34,105 nt of DNA. It comes from Butyrivibrio sp. (GTDB taxonomy: Bacteria; Bacillota; Clostridia; Lachnospirales; Lachnospiraceae). The stretch covers positions 1 to 34,105 of the forward strand of contig JAMPEU010000029.1 of the NCBI GenBank assembly GCA_023664865.1, in the 5' to 3' direction. This document shows, one piece after another, positions 22,535-31,565 of the stretch. Below the pieces are notes generated by a model. That model had not been told where the DNA came from. It was given only the letters and a program-made list of their open reading frames with translations, and did no database searches. Within the stretch, counting starts at the first letter, position 1. Each line of letters begins with the position of its first letter. A program made the position numbers and the translations under genes.

Positions 22535-23005
22535 CTACTTAACCCTACGTTTCCCGCTATACTCTTTTGACACAATCTTAAATACGCACACAGCGTCCAC
22601 CTGTTCTGTGGTAAATTCTACATCTTTTCCGGTCTGGTGCGCAAACATTTTAGCAAGGGCGTATCCTTTATCGGCAGGATTCTCTATAAATACCGCCTCG
22701 CCGCTGCCTATGATGCTTGAATACTCCTGCCCTGTACCACACGGAACTTCCGAATATAGCAGCTTTCCTTCATTAAAAATAGTGAAACACACCTTATTAT
22801 TGCGCTTTAGGATATCTGTTTTCCTTCCTTCTTTCGCACAGTGAAAATAAAGAATAAGCGCATCTTTTTCAAATTCATATCCGTAACTGAGCGGCACTGC
22901 ATACGGCGCGCCATCATCAATCATAGATATAACCGCGGTCCTGCACCTGTCCAGTATTCCTGTTATTTCATTAATATCTGTGACTTCCCTGTCTTTCCTC
23001 CTCAT
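22535..23005 (-). CDS. Pyridoxamine 5'-phosphate oxidase family protein (NimA-like)
   Basis: 156 residues. MRRKDREVTDINEITGILDR, then AVISMIDDGAPYAVPLSYGY and LILYFHCAKEGRKTDILKRN are the hallmarks of the NimA/NimC-like FMN split-barrel group. These bind FMN and some reduce nitroimidazoles; activity here is not shown. Start follows AAGGAG. A shared 43-nt hairpin repeat lies just upstream (23030-23072). Confidence 0.88.
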   Translation of the reverse strand: MRRKDREVTDINEITGILDRCRTAVISMIDDGAPYAVPLSYGYEFEKDALILYFHCAKEGRKTDILKRNNKVCFTIFNEGKLLYSEVPCGTGQEYSSIIGSGEAVFIENPADKGYALAKMFAHQTGKDVEFTTEQVDAVCVFKIVSKEYSGKRRVK

Positions 23006-23029
23006 GATTATGCTCCTTATCCCTTAATA

Positions 23030-23072
23030 AAAATATGCCTTGAGAGTATTGTATCCCCCCAAAGCATATTTT
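23030..23072 (-). terminator. 43-nt repeated hairpin, copy A (terminator of CPBP operon)
   Basis: Arms AAAATATGC and GCATATTTT plus G-U pairs make a stem of about 13 bp ending in T-rich sequence on the minus strand, 31 nt after the stop of the CPBP gene. The central GATACAATACTCTC is nearly identical in three copies, so it is a dispersed repeat and not just a chance terminator. Confidence 0.7.
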
Positions 23073-23102
23073 TCAATAATTACATATCGAAAATCAAGAA
23101 AA

Positions 23103-24002
23103 TCAAGCAATCTCCTGTTTCCGTGACTTCATCAAAACGACTGCTGCCGCAATCCATAACGGAATCATCGCAATCAGTCCGTTATAGGCAGGTCCGAAAA
23201 TTGTATATGTACTGTACTCTGCCTTTACCAGATATGGGAAAATCGTCGCAAATGCGTTTACGGAACCGTGCATCAACGCCGGGAACCAGATGCAGCCTGT
23301 CTTTTCATAGATATCATCGAGCAAGATTCCCATAGCAACCGTACACAGACAGAAAACAATCGGTCCAAGTACAGGCGCGCCAATATATTCCGTTCCGTAT
23401 TCGTAACCCGCAAGAATCATGGCGGGCCAGTGCCACGCTCCCCAGATTATCCCGCTTAAAATGCGACCTTTTACTATGCCAAGTTTGTCTTTTAGGTACG
23501 GCGTCATCGCGCCCCTCCAGCCCACTTCTTCGCCCACAGCTGCAAACATATTCAAAAACGGAGAGACTGTAAGCGCCTGCACTGCCATGACTATCAGATA
23601 CATCGGCATTGTCAGCCCCTGAGCTTCTAACTGCTCTAACGCCTGCTCCCCCGCCTGCAAAACCAATACATCCGCAAAATAGGCAAGGTCGGCATCAAAA
23701 GCCTTCGGAAAGATGCAGAAGAAAAGCGCGGCTCCCAGTATCATCAGGACGGAATTAAACCACAATGCGACAAATACATATCTTACTTTTCCCTTGAGTT
23801 TCGGAATCCAGCCCATGCCTTTTAACGGAATCCCTGCAATCAGTGCCGCAGCAAGCGGAGCAAACATCGTTACAACCAATGCGATCCGGAACACAGACAA
23901 ATTGCCCTGCCCGGCAAAAATACTTCCGACAATCTGTAAAATCCACGCAATCGCAAATGCCAATATCATATAAATCGTAAACTGTTTTTTGGTTGTGTTC
24001 AT
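23103..24002 (-). CDS. CPBP family intramembrane metalloprotease
   Basis: 299 residues, about eight hydrophobic segments. Motif 1 GEEVGWRGAM, motif 2 WGAWHWPA and motif 3 MHGSVNAF match the type II CAAX endopeptidase/CPBP family with glutamates and histidines for metal binding in place. It directly follows the XRE-zinc-ribbon gene (stop TAA, one base, ATG) with AAAGGAGGACAACT as binding site, so the two are co-transcribed. Function in this pair may be regulated membrane proteolysis; inference. Confidence 0.88.
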   Translation of the reverse strand: MNTTKKQFTIYMILAFAIAWILQIVGSIFAGQGNLSVFRIALVVTMFAPLAAALIAGIPLKGMGWIPKLKGKVRYVFVALWFNSVLMILGAALFFCIFPKAFDADLAYFADVLVLQAGEQALEQLEAQGLTMPMYLIVMAVQALTVSPFLNMFAAVGEEVGWRGAMTPYLKDKLGIVKGRILSGIIWGAWHWPAMILAGYEYGTEYIGAPVLGPIVFCLCTVAMGILLDDIYEKTGCIWFPALMHGSVNAFATIFPYLVKAEYSTYTIFGPAYNGLIAMIPLWIAAAVVLMKSRKQEIA

Positions 24003-24003
24003 A

Positions 24004-24621
24004 TTAGTTGTCCTCCTTTGTGAGGACTTTTTTCTGCCAACTGTATTTATGGCATTCAGGGCATTTCATATATCGCGTCCTGCCTATGTGCAGGGCAAGG
24101 TTAGTCTGCCAGTATGCAGGAATCTGCCTGTAATGACATTTCCTACACTCATAATACCCTGCCTTCTGCTCGATACCCACAGCTATAAACGCCACGGCAA
24201 ATATCATCACTATTGCAAATGTGATAATAAAAATTCTAACCCCCGCCGGCATATCGACATATGATGCCAATACACACATGGCAAGCCCTGCAGCAGTCGC
24301 CGGAGTTCCGATCCAAAGTTCTGTCCTAAGCATCTGTCTGTTCTTTTCTTCAACTTCCTTTCTCATTGCGAGCAGATTTTCTTCCGCCATCCTATCATAC
24401 GCTTCTGTCATAATCCTTTCGCCCGACAGGAGTTCATTGACATTGATTTTCAAGAGTTCGCACAATTCCAGCATAATTCCCGAATCCGGCATAGACTTCC
24501 CCGTTTCCCATTTTGATACCGCCCGGTCGCTGAGTCCGAGTTTCTCGGCAAGCGCTGCCTGAGTCATGCCCTGTTCTTTTCGGCAAGATGCTATGAATTT
24601 TCCTATTTTGATTTGATCCAT
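24004..24621 (-). CDS. XRE regulator with membrane segments and C-terminal zinc ribbon
   Basis: 205 residues. N-terminal HTH (KIGKFIASCRKEQGMTQAAL, SDRAVSKWETGKSMPDS), a linker, two membrane segments (about 100-150), and a C-terminal Cys4 zinc ribbon with CRKCHYRQ and CPECHKYSW. The N-terminal half is a paralogue of the frameshifted gene at 16188-17011. It is coupled to the CPBP protease downstream. A membrane-tethered regulator is likely. Start follows AAAGGAGGAG. Confidence 0.88.
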   Translation of the reverse strand: MDQIKIGKFIASCRKEQGMTQAALAEKLGLSDRAVSKWETGKSMPDSGIMLELCELLKINVNELLSGERIMTEAYDRMAEENLLAMRKEVEEKNRQMLRTELWIGTPATAAGLAMCVLASYVDMPAGVRIFIITFAIVMIFAVAFIAVGIEQKAGYYECRKCHYRQIPAYWQTNLALHIGRTRYMKCPECHKYSWQKKVLTKEDN

Positions 24622-24746
24622 ATCGGGCTCCTCCTTTCAGACTTCAGCATATCCGAATTTAAAATGCTTTTACACGAACCGGCGGTTGAATTACTGATTT
24701 TTCACGGCTCTACCATTGGTTGAGTCCATACTTTCAGTTCCATAAA

Positions 24747-24789
24747 AAAATATGCCTTGAGAGTATTGTATCCTCCCAAAGCATATTTT
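24747..24789 (-). terminator. 43-nt repeated hairpin, copy B (terminator of the ABC gene)
   Basis: Same arms AAAATATGC / GCATATTTT and same loop with one base change relative to the others. It lies 80 nt after the stop at 24869. The rest of the 247-nt gap (24622-24868) shows only AT-rich sequence before the XRE start. Confidence 0.7.
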
Positions 24790-24868
24790 TCAATCATTAT
24801 ATTTTATATACGATAATGACTTTCTGTCAAAATCTCTAGCGGGAAAGCGATTACGACAGGCGCTCACC

Positions 24869-27800
24869 TTACTCACTCCGCAGAGCCACGACCGGATCCT
24901 TTTTAGCTGCGCTTCTTGACGGAATGAGGCCTGCAATCATTGTCAGTACAATACTAATCAAAATGAGAACCAAAGCGGCATTCACAGGCAGGAAAGCCGA
25001 CAGATTTCCAATCCCGGTCAGATGATGCAGAATGATGTTAATCGGAATGCAGAGCAGATAGGTTACAAGAATGCCTAAGAGTCCGGCGCCAAAACCGATA
25101 ATGACAGTTTCTGCATTGAACATACCGGATACATTCTTTTTGGATGCACCAATGGCCCGCAGGATGCCAATTTCCTTTGTGCGCTCCTGCACGGAGATCA
25201 AAGTGATAACGCCAATAAGGATGGACGATACTATAAGTGACACCGCCACAAATGCAATCAGCACATAGGTAATCGCATTTATAATCATCGTCACGGAAGA
25301 CATCATCAGCCCCACATAATCGGTATAACTGATTTTAGAAAGTTCGTCCACACCTTCGTTATAGGAAGAAATTGCATCCTCAATTACATCTTTATCTTCA
25401 AAAGATGCAGCATAAACATTTATGCTGAACGGGCTGTCAAGATAAACGCAGCCAAGAGAAATCAGATTATCCTCATAAGTTGATTCGGAAAACTCCAAAA
25501 TCCCATCATAATAAGCGGCACATTGCTCCTCCGTATAGCTTTGCATTGACGCATCAAACATCCCTGCAAGCTGGGCAGTAGTCATTTTGGATAGCTGTTC
25601 AGCAGTTTGAGCCGCATATTGGACCTTAAACTGTTCCCTGCCCATTTCTGAAAACAGAGACACTATTTCCTCATCACCCATAGATGTAATATATTCTGAA
25701 ACATCCTCCTCGCCCATACCCATTTGAACAGTCAAAGCCTGAGTTAAGCTATTCTCCATATCCTCATGTGTCATTCCTGAAATCATCTGTGAAACAGACT
25801 GTTCAATCATTTCTTCGCTTGGGATTGACATAATCTTTGTGTAAGCATCTGCCTTACCCGCTTGGTCGAGGGCAGCAACGTATTCTTTGAATGCGTCAGC
25901 TTTTGCCGCTTCATCTAATTTTCCATCCTGATCACTGAATGGCAATCCGGTAAAGATATCAGTGTTTGGATCACTCTGCTGCGCTTTCACAACCTCTGAT
26001 TCCTGTGCCTTCTCAATAATATACTTGGTAAGCTCCGAAGTATATACGATAGAGCCGGCCAACATAGGGGAAAGTGCATCCTCTTTAGGTTTGATGATGC
26101 CGCATACCTTTAATGTCATGCCATTGTCATAAAGATATTGCAGTCCTGCATCTGTTGTACGAAGATCCGTGTATATGCCGCCATTTTCATCGTAGGTATA
26201 ACAATCCGACGGAAGCACTGTCCTGAAATCCATATCACAGATTTCCTCATAGCTCCATCTTTGTGTTTCATATTCTATTGTTTCCTGGTTTTTCACGGCT
26301 TCCAACAGTCTGTCTATTTCCTCTGAAGATTTCAGCCCCAGCGCATAGAGCGTCAAGTCGTCTAATTCATTATTTTCATCCAGTACCAGCAAAATTTCAT
26401 TATATTGTGTCGGCCAGTTCCCATAAATCACATCGTACTGGTTTTCAACAATTGGATTGATTAGTTTCCCATTGTCGCCCGGAAGCATTTCCTGCCAAAG
26501 GCTGCCCTGCATTTCCATCAAAGATGATGATGAACCAAGTGCGGAATTTTCACGCAGTTCCAGAATAGAGGACATATCTATCCCCATGTAATCCCGCATC
26601 ATATCCTGCATGAGTTGTTGGGCATCAGAAGGAATGATATCACCGTCCACATTCTTCGTATAAATAAGCAAATCCACATCATAGGTGTACTGGACACCGT
26701 TCACGGCATCATACAGACCGGTGGAACTGTTTTCATCCCCTCTTTCCCGATCCAAAAACACCTTAAAGGACTGCAAATCGTTTTCTTTGGTTTCCATGGA
26801 ATTGAGACTATTCATCATCTCATAGACCATGGCTTTTTGATAAACCGCGTCATTTTCATGCTCTCCGGTGGACTTGGCCTGCCCCATAAAAGTGGACAGC
26901 AGAGAGGACATATCCATCTCCTGCGCCTGTAAGGTAATCGGATAGGATGAAAGTGTTTCCTCCTGCACAACGTTTATATAATTTGTCATGCCCTGTGACA
27001 CCGCAAAGATCAGTGCAATACCGATAATGCCAATGGAACCGGCGAAACTGGTCAGGGCTGTCCGCCCCTTTTTCGTGAAAAGATTTTTCAGGGAAAGGCC
27101 AAATGATGTGGCAAAAGACATTGACGGACGTTTCTTTTCAGCCTCAATCTCCGCTTTTTTTTCACTTCGAGTACGCTCCGCTGCAATTTCTGTTTCCTGT
27201 AGCGGGGCACTGTCATCCGTTACCTTTCCGTCAAGCAGACGCACAATTCTGGTTGAATACTTTTCCGCTAAATCCGGATTGTGCGTAACCATAACCACAA
27301 GACGGTCACGGGATACTTCTTTGAGAATGTCCATGACCTGTATGCTGGTTTCCGTATCCAGCGCACCGGTCGGCTCATCCGCAAGGATGATATCAGGACT
27401 ATTGACAAGGGCGCGGGCTATGGCAACGCGCTGCATCTGCCCTCCCGACATTTCAGATGGCTTTTTGCGGAACTGATCGCCAAGTCCGACCTGCTCCAGA
27501 GCCTCTTTTGCCCTTTTACGGCGCTCAGCTTTTTTGACACCGGAAAGCGTCAATGCTATCTCCACGTTTTGCAGTACGGATTGATGCGGAATCAGATTGT
27601 AACTCTGGAACACAAAGCCGACCGAATGATTGCGGTAAGTATCCCAGTCCCTGTCCTTGAAATCTTTTGTAGACTTACCATTGATTACAAGATCGCCGGA
27701 AGTGTATTGATCCAAACCGCCGATGATATTCAGAAGCGTAGTCTTACCACATCCGGATGGACCGAGAATCGAAACAAATTCACTTTCCCGAAATTCCAGC

Positions 27801-27874
27801 GTAACGCCTTTGAGCGCCTCTACCACGCCCGTTCCGGCGGGGTATTCTTTGGTGATATTTTTAAGTTCAAGCAT
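24869..27874 (-). CDS. MacB-like ABC transporter, ATPase fused to FtsX-type permease
   Basis: 1001 residues. The N-terminal LolD/MacB ATPase has Walker A GPSGCGKTT (38-46), signature MSGGQMQRVAIARAL, Walker B IILADEPTGALD and the H-loop MVTHNPD. A TM span follows near 274-295, then a very large extracytoplasmic region (about 300-865) rich in acidic and Gln residues, and three C-terminal spans of the FtsX/MacB type (VSLIVSSILIGVITLISVQE, GIRAIGASKKNV-like coupling segment LRAIGASKKN). Its neighbour two-component system and shared direct repeats suggest induction by an envelope stress or peptide. It may export or act mechanically on peptides; not a classical BceAB (only four spans). Confidence 0.9.
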   Translation of the reverse strand: MLELKNITKEYPAGTGVVEALKGVTLEFRESEFVSILGPSGCGKTTLLNIIGGLDQYTSGDLVINGKSTKDFKDRDWDTYRNHSVGFVFQSYNLIPHQSVLQNVEIALTLSGVKKAERRKRAKEALEQVGLGDQFRKKPSEMSGGQMQRVAIARALVNSPDIILADEPTGALDTETSIQVMDILKEVSRDRLVVMVTHNPDLAEKYSTRIVRLLDGKVTDDSAPLQETEIAAERTRSEKKAEIEAEKKRPSMSFATSFGLSLKNLFTKKGRTALTSFAGSIGIIGIALIFAVSQGMTNYINVVQEETLSSYPITLQAQEMDMSSLLSTFMGQAKSTGEHENDAVYQKAMVYEMMNSLNSMETKENDLQSFKVFLDRERGDENSSTGLYDAVNGVQYTYDVDLLIYTKNVDGDIIPSDAQQLMQDMMRDYMGIDMSSILELRENSALGSSSSLMEMQGSLWQEMLPGDNGKLINPIVENQYDVIYGNWPTQYNEILLVLDENNELDDLTLYALGLKSSEEIDRLLEAVKNQETIEYETQRWSYEEICDMDFRTVLPSDCYTYDENGGIYTDLRTTDAGLQYLYDNGMTLKVCGIIKPKEDALSPMLAGSIVYTSELTKYIIEKAQESEVVKAQQSDPNTDIFTGLPFSDQDGKLDEAAKADAFKEYVAALDQAGKADAYTKIMSIPSEEMIEQSVSQMISGMTHEDMENSLTQALTVQMGMGEEDVSEYITSMGDEEIVSLFSEMGREQFKVQYAAQTAEQLSKMTTAQLAGMFDASMQSYTEEQCAAYYDGILEFSESTYEDNLISLGCVYLDSPFSINVYAASFEDKDVIEDAISSYNEGVDELSKISYTDYVGLMMSSVTMIINAITYVLIAFVAVSLIVSSILIGVITLISVQERTKEIGILRAIGASKKNVSGMFNAETVIIGFGAGLLGILVTYLLCIPINIILHHLTGIGNLSAFLPVNAALVLILISIVLTMIAGLIPSRSAAKKDPVVALRSE

Positions 27875-27992
27875 ATTAATCTCTCCTTTGCCAATGATTT
27901 ATTTTCAAACGGCCTGCTGCGCCTTTAATCTGCTCAAAATTGCCTTCGGTCATTAATTCATAAATTTTTATACTCTTTTTTCAACTGCGTAG

Positions 27993-28028
27993 ATTATAGT
28001 GTAACATACAAATCTAAACAAAATCTTA
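27993..28028 (-). promoter_or_regulatory. Promoter and response-regulator direct repeats of the ABC gene
   Basis: Minus strand: TTGTTT (28016-28021), 17 nt, TATAAT (27993-27998). AAATCT (plus strand) occurs at 28010-28015 and 28021-28026, 11 bp apart, the spacing usual for OmpR-type dimers. The same pair is found before the response regulator gene (29885-29901). Confidence 0.7.
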
Positions 28029-28087
28029 CGGATAAAAAAGAAAATGCGAGCAGATTTTTCAATCTGTCCGCTATGAGAAATAGTCAT

Positions 28088-29155
28088 TCACATTTTAGGC
28101 AATACCACGGTGAAAACGGTTTTCCTCCCATCACTCATAGGGATTACCTTACCACCGTGCAATTCGATGATTGCTTTTACAATGGATAGGCCAATGCCGT
28201 TACCCACTGCTGCATGGGATTTGTCTGCCTGATAAAATTTGTTGAAGATATGGGATATGCTCTCTTGAGGAATTTCCTGTCCTGTGTCACTCACTGATAT
28301 GAATAGGTCATCCGGCGTCTCCGTGATGTCAATCTGCAGAATACCGCCCGGATCGGCAAATTTTACAGCATTGTCAATAAGGTTCAGCCATACCTGCTGC
28401 AGCATTTCCCGGTTTCCGCTGTACTGGTATTCCGCAAAATCTACATCAAGCATAAGGTCTTTTTCCGTCCATTTGGATTCCAGCAGCAAAAGGCAGTTTC
28501 GAATCTGCTCAGAAATGTTAAACCGTGTCACGTTGGTAAGTATGGCCTGATTTTCGATTTTCGTCAAATTCAGCACATTGGTCGCCATGTCGGAAAGCCG
28601 ATGAGATTCTTCCGAAATAATCCGTAGGTATTCCTGTTTTTCTTCATCAGTTAATTTTTCCTCTAAAAGCAAATCAGCAAAACCCGCAATGGAAACAATG
28701 GGCGTTTTGAACTCATGGGAAAAATTATTTACGAAATCCGAGCGCAGCATTTCGGTCTTTTCCAGTTCTTCGGCCATGTGGTTAAAGCTGTCAGCAACTT
28801 CGGTGGCAGTTGGATGATAGCCAAATATTGTATGAAATTCCAGCCTTGTCTTAAACTCACCATGAGCCAGCATATTCATAGCATCAATCACGCGATTAAC
28901 AGGGCGCAAGGAAATTTTGCTCAGAATAAAGCTAAGGATCACACCCAAGACTGTACTCCAAGCCATCATACGGAAAATGACCATCTCCGGTCGTGGCAGT
29001 TCTCTGCCCAATACCGGCAAGTCATATTTAATTAAAAAAAATAATATTCCTCCTGCAATCAAAGAGGCGAGGAAAAACACAAAAAAAATAATAATGGCGA
29101 AAAAAATGGTGAGGGCGAGTCTTGGATTTGCTTTTATTTTGCCTTTCATCTTCAT
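28088..29155 (-). CDS. Sensor histidine kinase with short extracytoplasmic loop
   Basis: 355 residues. TM1 about 15-42, a loop of under 25 residues, TM2 about 60-80, HAMP to about 133, HisKA with His147 in NFSHEFKTPI, and ATPase domain with N-box LIDNAVKF and G-box GNGIGLSIV. The tiny loop implies sensing in the membrane or through a partner, as in kinases that work with ABC transporters. It overlaps the regulator gene by 4 nt (ATGA). Likely controls the MacB-like gene. Confidence 0.92.
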   Translation of the reverse strand: MKMKGKIKANPRLALTIFFAIIIFFVFFLASLIAGGILFFLIKYDLPVLGRELPRPEMVIFRMMAWSTVLGVILSFILSKISLRPVNRVIDAMNMLAHGEFKTRLEFHTIFGYHPTATEVADSFNHMAEELEKTEMLRSDFVNNFSHEFKTPIVSIAGFADLLLEEKLTDEEKQEYLRIISEESHRLSDMATNVLNLTKIENQAILTNVTRFNISEQIRNCLLLLESKWTEKDLMLDVDFAEYQYSGNREMLQQVWLNLIDNAVKFADPGGILQIDITETPDDLFISVSDTGQEIPQESISHIFNKFYQADKSHAAVGNGIGLSIVKAIIELHGGKVIPMSDGRKTVFTVVLPKM

Positions 29156-29826
29156 ACTTTTTTTACCGCCTTATATCCCAGTCCATGTACTGACTGAATT
29201 TCAAATTCCTCCCAACCATCAAAACGTTTCCTCAGCCGCGATATATGCACTGTGATGGTTTCCCATCCGGCGTTGCTGTCCGTGCCCCAGATTTCGTCCA
29301 TCAGTTGGATCCGTGTAAATGTCCTGTCAGGATAAGATAACAGCTTATACAAGAGCAAAAATTCCTTTTGCGGCAGTTCCTGCGTTTCACCGTTTCTTGT
29401 GACAGTATAATCGTCATACCGCAACACAATATTCCCAATTTCAATTTTCCGTTCACTGACGATTTTGGAACGGCGCAATAGTGCCTTAATCCGCAGGAGC
29501 ATTTCCTTTTTATCAATAGGCTTTGTGATGTAATCGTCCGTTCCCGCTTGAAACGCTGTGTACCGGTCATCAGGCAGCTGTTTCGCTGTTACCATCAAAA
29601 TCGGCATATCATTGTCAGTTTCCCGCAGAGTCTTGGTAAATTCATACCCGTCCATGACCGGCATCATAATATCCAGGACTACCAGGTCAATATGCTCCGA
29701 GCCTATAATTTCCAACGCTTTGTCACCGTTCTCTGCTGTAGTGACAGTATAACCATCTGATTCCAGCACTGCCCGCATCAATCTACGGGTGTTTTTATCA
29801 TCATCAGCTACTAATATATGAAACAT
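29152..29826 (-). CDS. OmpR family response regulator
   Basis: 224 residues from ATG at 29824-29826, which follows GTGGAGGTGCATT. Receiver with DDD acidic residues and Asp52 in VLDIMMP, switch residues in MVTAKQL and TKPIDK, and a winged helix ending SVHGLGYKAV. First gene of the two-component operon; the direct repeats at 29885-29901 suggest positive autoregulation. Confidence 0.93.
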   Translation of the reverse strand: MFHILVADDDKNTRRLMRAVLESDGYTVTTAENGDKALEIIGSEHIDLVVLDIMMPVMDGYEFTKTLRETDNDMPILMVTAKQLPDDRYTAFQAGTDDYITKPIDKKEMLLRIKALLRRSKIVSERKIEIGNIVLRYDDYTVTRNGETQELPQKEFLLLYKLLSYPDRTFTRIQLMDEIWGTDSNAGWETITVHISRLRKRFDGWEEFEIQSVHGLGYKAVKKV

Positions 29827-29872
29827 AATGCACCTCCACAAAAATAATGAATGTCAAATCCATCCTGAATTT

Positions 29873-29901
29873 AGGATAGCACATAAATCTTAATAAAATC
29901 T
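29873..29901 (-). promoter_or_regulatory. Response-regulator promoter with matching direct repeats
   Basis: AAATCT on the plus strand at 29885-29890 and 29896-29901, again 11 bp apart, upstream of -10 TATCCT (29873-29878, minus strand). The longer form AAATCTTAATAAAATCT parallels AAATCTAAACAAAATCT at the ABC promoter. Confidence 0.65.
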
Positions 29902-29964
29902 AAACTGAAACGGACATACAACACACTCTCTTCCCAATATTTTGATTTTACCTTTTGAAGATTC

Positions 29965-30007
29965 AAAATATGCCTTGAGAGTATTGTATCCCCCCAAAGC
30001 ATATTTT
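29965..30007 (-). terminator. 43-nt repeated hairpin, copy C (terminator of the Nudix-like operon)
   Basis: Identical in loop to copy A, 8 nt after the stop of the gene at 30015-30722, with T-rich end on the minus strand. Confidence 0.75.
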
Positions 30008-30014
30008 TCAATCA

Positions 30015-30722
30015 TTAATCAGCAGCCGTAAAAGTAAATTCCGGATGCTCTATGCCCTTCAAATCCCTTAGATAATTAACAAAAGTCTTCTTCGTCTCGC
30101 TCTTTTGCCAGTCAGTATACGGATTGTCTCCTGTTTCCCCATACTGCTTTTTTAAATTATCCAGCCTGCCGTTAAAATAGTCGCTTTTATCATAGCTTGT
30201 GCCACATTCTCCTAAGAACCTTGTGACGCGTTCTTCGTCAGCCTCATCACTTGCGCTTGTCAAGCTGGTTAATACGCTATCCAAAGAACTAAACGGCACC
30301 CTTATTATACACTTCATCTCCCTGCATTTAGCCGGATACTTTGTCTCATCTGATAAAAGCAGATTGTTACTTTCCCCAAAATCAGGGATAACATTGCCCT
30401 CTCCTGTAATATCCACTTTCCAGAAGTAATATTCATCGTAATCACCATCATATGTTATTGTCGCATGATTCAATATATTTTCGTCCCGAAGGCTGATATT
30501 GTTAATGATGAATTTATTCTGGCTTTCCTGAGATATTTCATCTTGCAAAGTATCCGCTATACTTTTACGTCCTTCAACCTTTCCGCCGAAAATATTCGGC
30601 AACAGCCCCAGATATGCCGAAATTTTTGTCATTCCCTTGCTATTCGGATAAAATTCAGCCTTGATGGGCAGATAAATATAATGTTCATCATAAAGCAGAC
30701 CATAAACCCGTGTTTTTCCCAT
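30015..30722 (-). CDS. Degenerate Nudix-like protein, last gene of an unrecognised operon
   Basis: 235 residues. An N-terminal strand region (RVYGLLYDEHYIYLPIKAEF) is followed by GGKVEGRKSIADTLQDEISQ, which has the layout of a Nudix box (GG-KVE-G, then a helix with R-E-x-x-E-E replaced by D-E-I-S-Q-E). Two acidic metal ligands would be kept but the Arg-Glu-Glu set is not, so it may bind a nucleotide such as an ADP-ribose derivative without hydrolysing it. Later strands (ATITYDGDYDEYYFWKVDI) fit the fold. The C terminus is hydrophilic and ends FTFTAAD. Start follows GGAGG. Function unknown; Nudix identity is an inference from one motif. Confidence 0.55.
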   Translation of the reverse strand: MGKTRVYGLLYDEHYIYLPIKAEFYPNSKGMTKISAYLGLLPNIFGGKVEGRKSIADTLQDEISQESQNKFIINNISLRDENILNHATITYDGDYDEYYFWKVDITGEGNVIPDFGESNNLLLSDETKYPAKCREMKCIIRVPFSSLDSVLTSLTSASDEADEERVTRFLGECGTSYDKSDYFNGRLDNLKKQYGETGDNPYTDWQKSETKKTFVNYLRDLKGIEHPEFTFTAAD

Positions 30723-30797
30723 ATCAATAATCCTCCATTTTTACTCGCAACTACTTTACCATTTTTGCAGTTTTGCGATGTTTTTCTTTAACCACGA

Positions 30798-31526
30798 TTA
30801 CTTTATCGCCAACACAAGCTGCGTATACTTTTCCAGTGCCTCCTGTTCACTCTGGCTGAGTGATTTGTTTCCGCCGCTGGTCTGGAATAAGCCATACACT
30901 TCCGCCGCCTCCTGAATCATTATCTTGATGTTTTCCTTATCAGTCCCAAAGCTTTCCTGCAAAACAGTGGCATAGCAGCCAAGGAATGTGTTGAAATCCA
31001 GCTTTGTCACATCTACGGCAGATTTGTAAGCCACGCAGGCAATCACGTCCTCGGCGCGCTCCTGCAAAGATTTTACGGATATATTTCTTACCCACATAGA
31101 TACGTCATATCTGACGATTGCCGGATATTCCACGATAACGAAATATTCCTTTTTCATCAATTCCTCGCCATAGCCCGCGCCGAGCAGGATGCTGAGGCTC
31201 TTAGTAATCAGTGAGCCTATTCCGTCGGCAATCTTTGTACCGCCGCTGAACATGGTCTTAAAAGAATTAACGACGTCTTTCATCAAATCTTCCTGAGAGC
31301 GCTTAGTATATGCACGGTAGTCCTCATAAGAAGCAAGTACCTTTGTGATAGGCACTTTTAAATCGTCGGTCGTCTTTCCGTCTTTTAACGAAGTTTCTAT
31401 TTCCGATTTAAAAATCGTTGCCTTTGACTCGCCAAGTGAAGCTAAGATTTTAAGCTGTTCGCCTATCTCCCTCTCCGTTTCCTTAGACTGGTCCACACCG
31501 TTAATCAGTTCCCTTATTTTTCCCAT
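30798..31526 (-). CDS. Alpha-helical protein with a Gly/Leu-rich central segment, unknown
   Basis: 242 residues. The N-terminal 90 residues look like charged helices (KETEREIGEQLKILASLGES). Residues about 94-122 (SGGTKIADGIGSLITKSLSI) are glycine-rich and amphipathic, then a mixed region and an acidic tail with Gln/Ser. It is in the middle of a compact minus-strand operon, 75 nt before the Nudix-like gene. The central segment resembles peptides that insert in membranes, but there is no clean membrane span. No family recognised. Start follows AGGAGGAAAAAGCA. Confidence 0.6.
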   Translation of the reverse strand: MGKIRELINGVDQSKETEREIGEQLKILASLGESKATIFKSEIETSLKDGKTTDDLKVPITKVLASYEDYRAYTKRSQEDLMKDVVNSFKTMFSGGTKIADGIGSLITKSLSILLGAGYGEELMKKEYFVIVEYPAIVRYDVSMWVRNISVKSLQERAEDVIACVAYKSAVDVTKLDFNTFLGCYATVLQESFGTDKENIKIMIQEAAEVYGLFQTSGGNKSLSQSEQEALEKYTQLVLAIK

Positions 31527-31565
31527 TGCTTTTTCCTCCTATTTTGAAATTAATTTTATAGCTGT

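Noticed and set aside
22841-23335. Open 164-codon plus-strand frame spanning the hairpin repeat
   Set aside because: Crosses the ends of two minus-strand genes and a terminator; no binding site.
24869-27874. ABC fusion considered as BceAB-type bacitracin transporter
   Set aside because: ATPase and permease are fused, and the permease has one plus three spans of MacB type, not ten.
27281-27928. Open 215-codon plus-strand frame opposite the MacB-like ATPase
   Set aside because: Antisense shadow of a conserved ATPase domain, with no family signal.
23030-30007. Three identical hairpins considered as a riboswitch or CRISPR-like repeats
   Set aside because: They follow stop codons and are kilobases apart; no conserved aptamer core upstream of genes.
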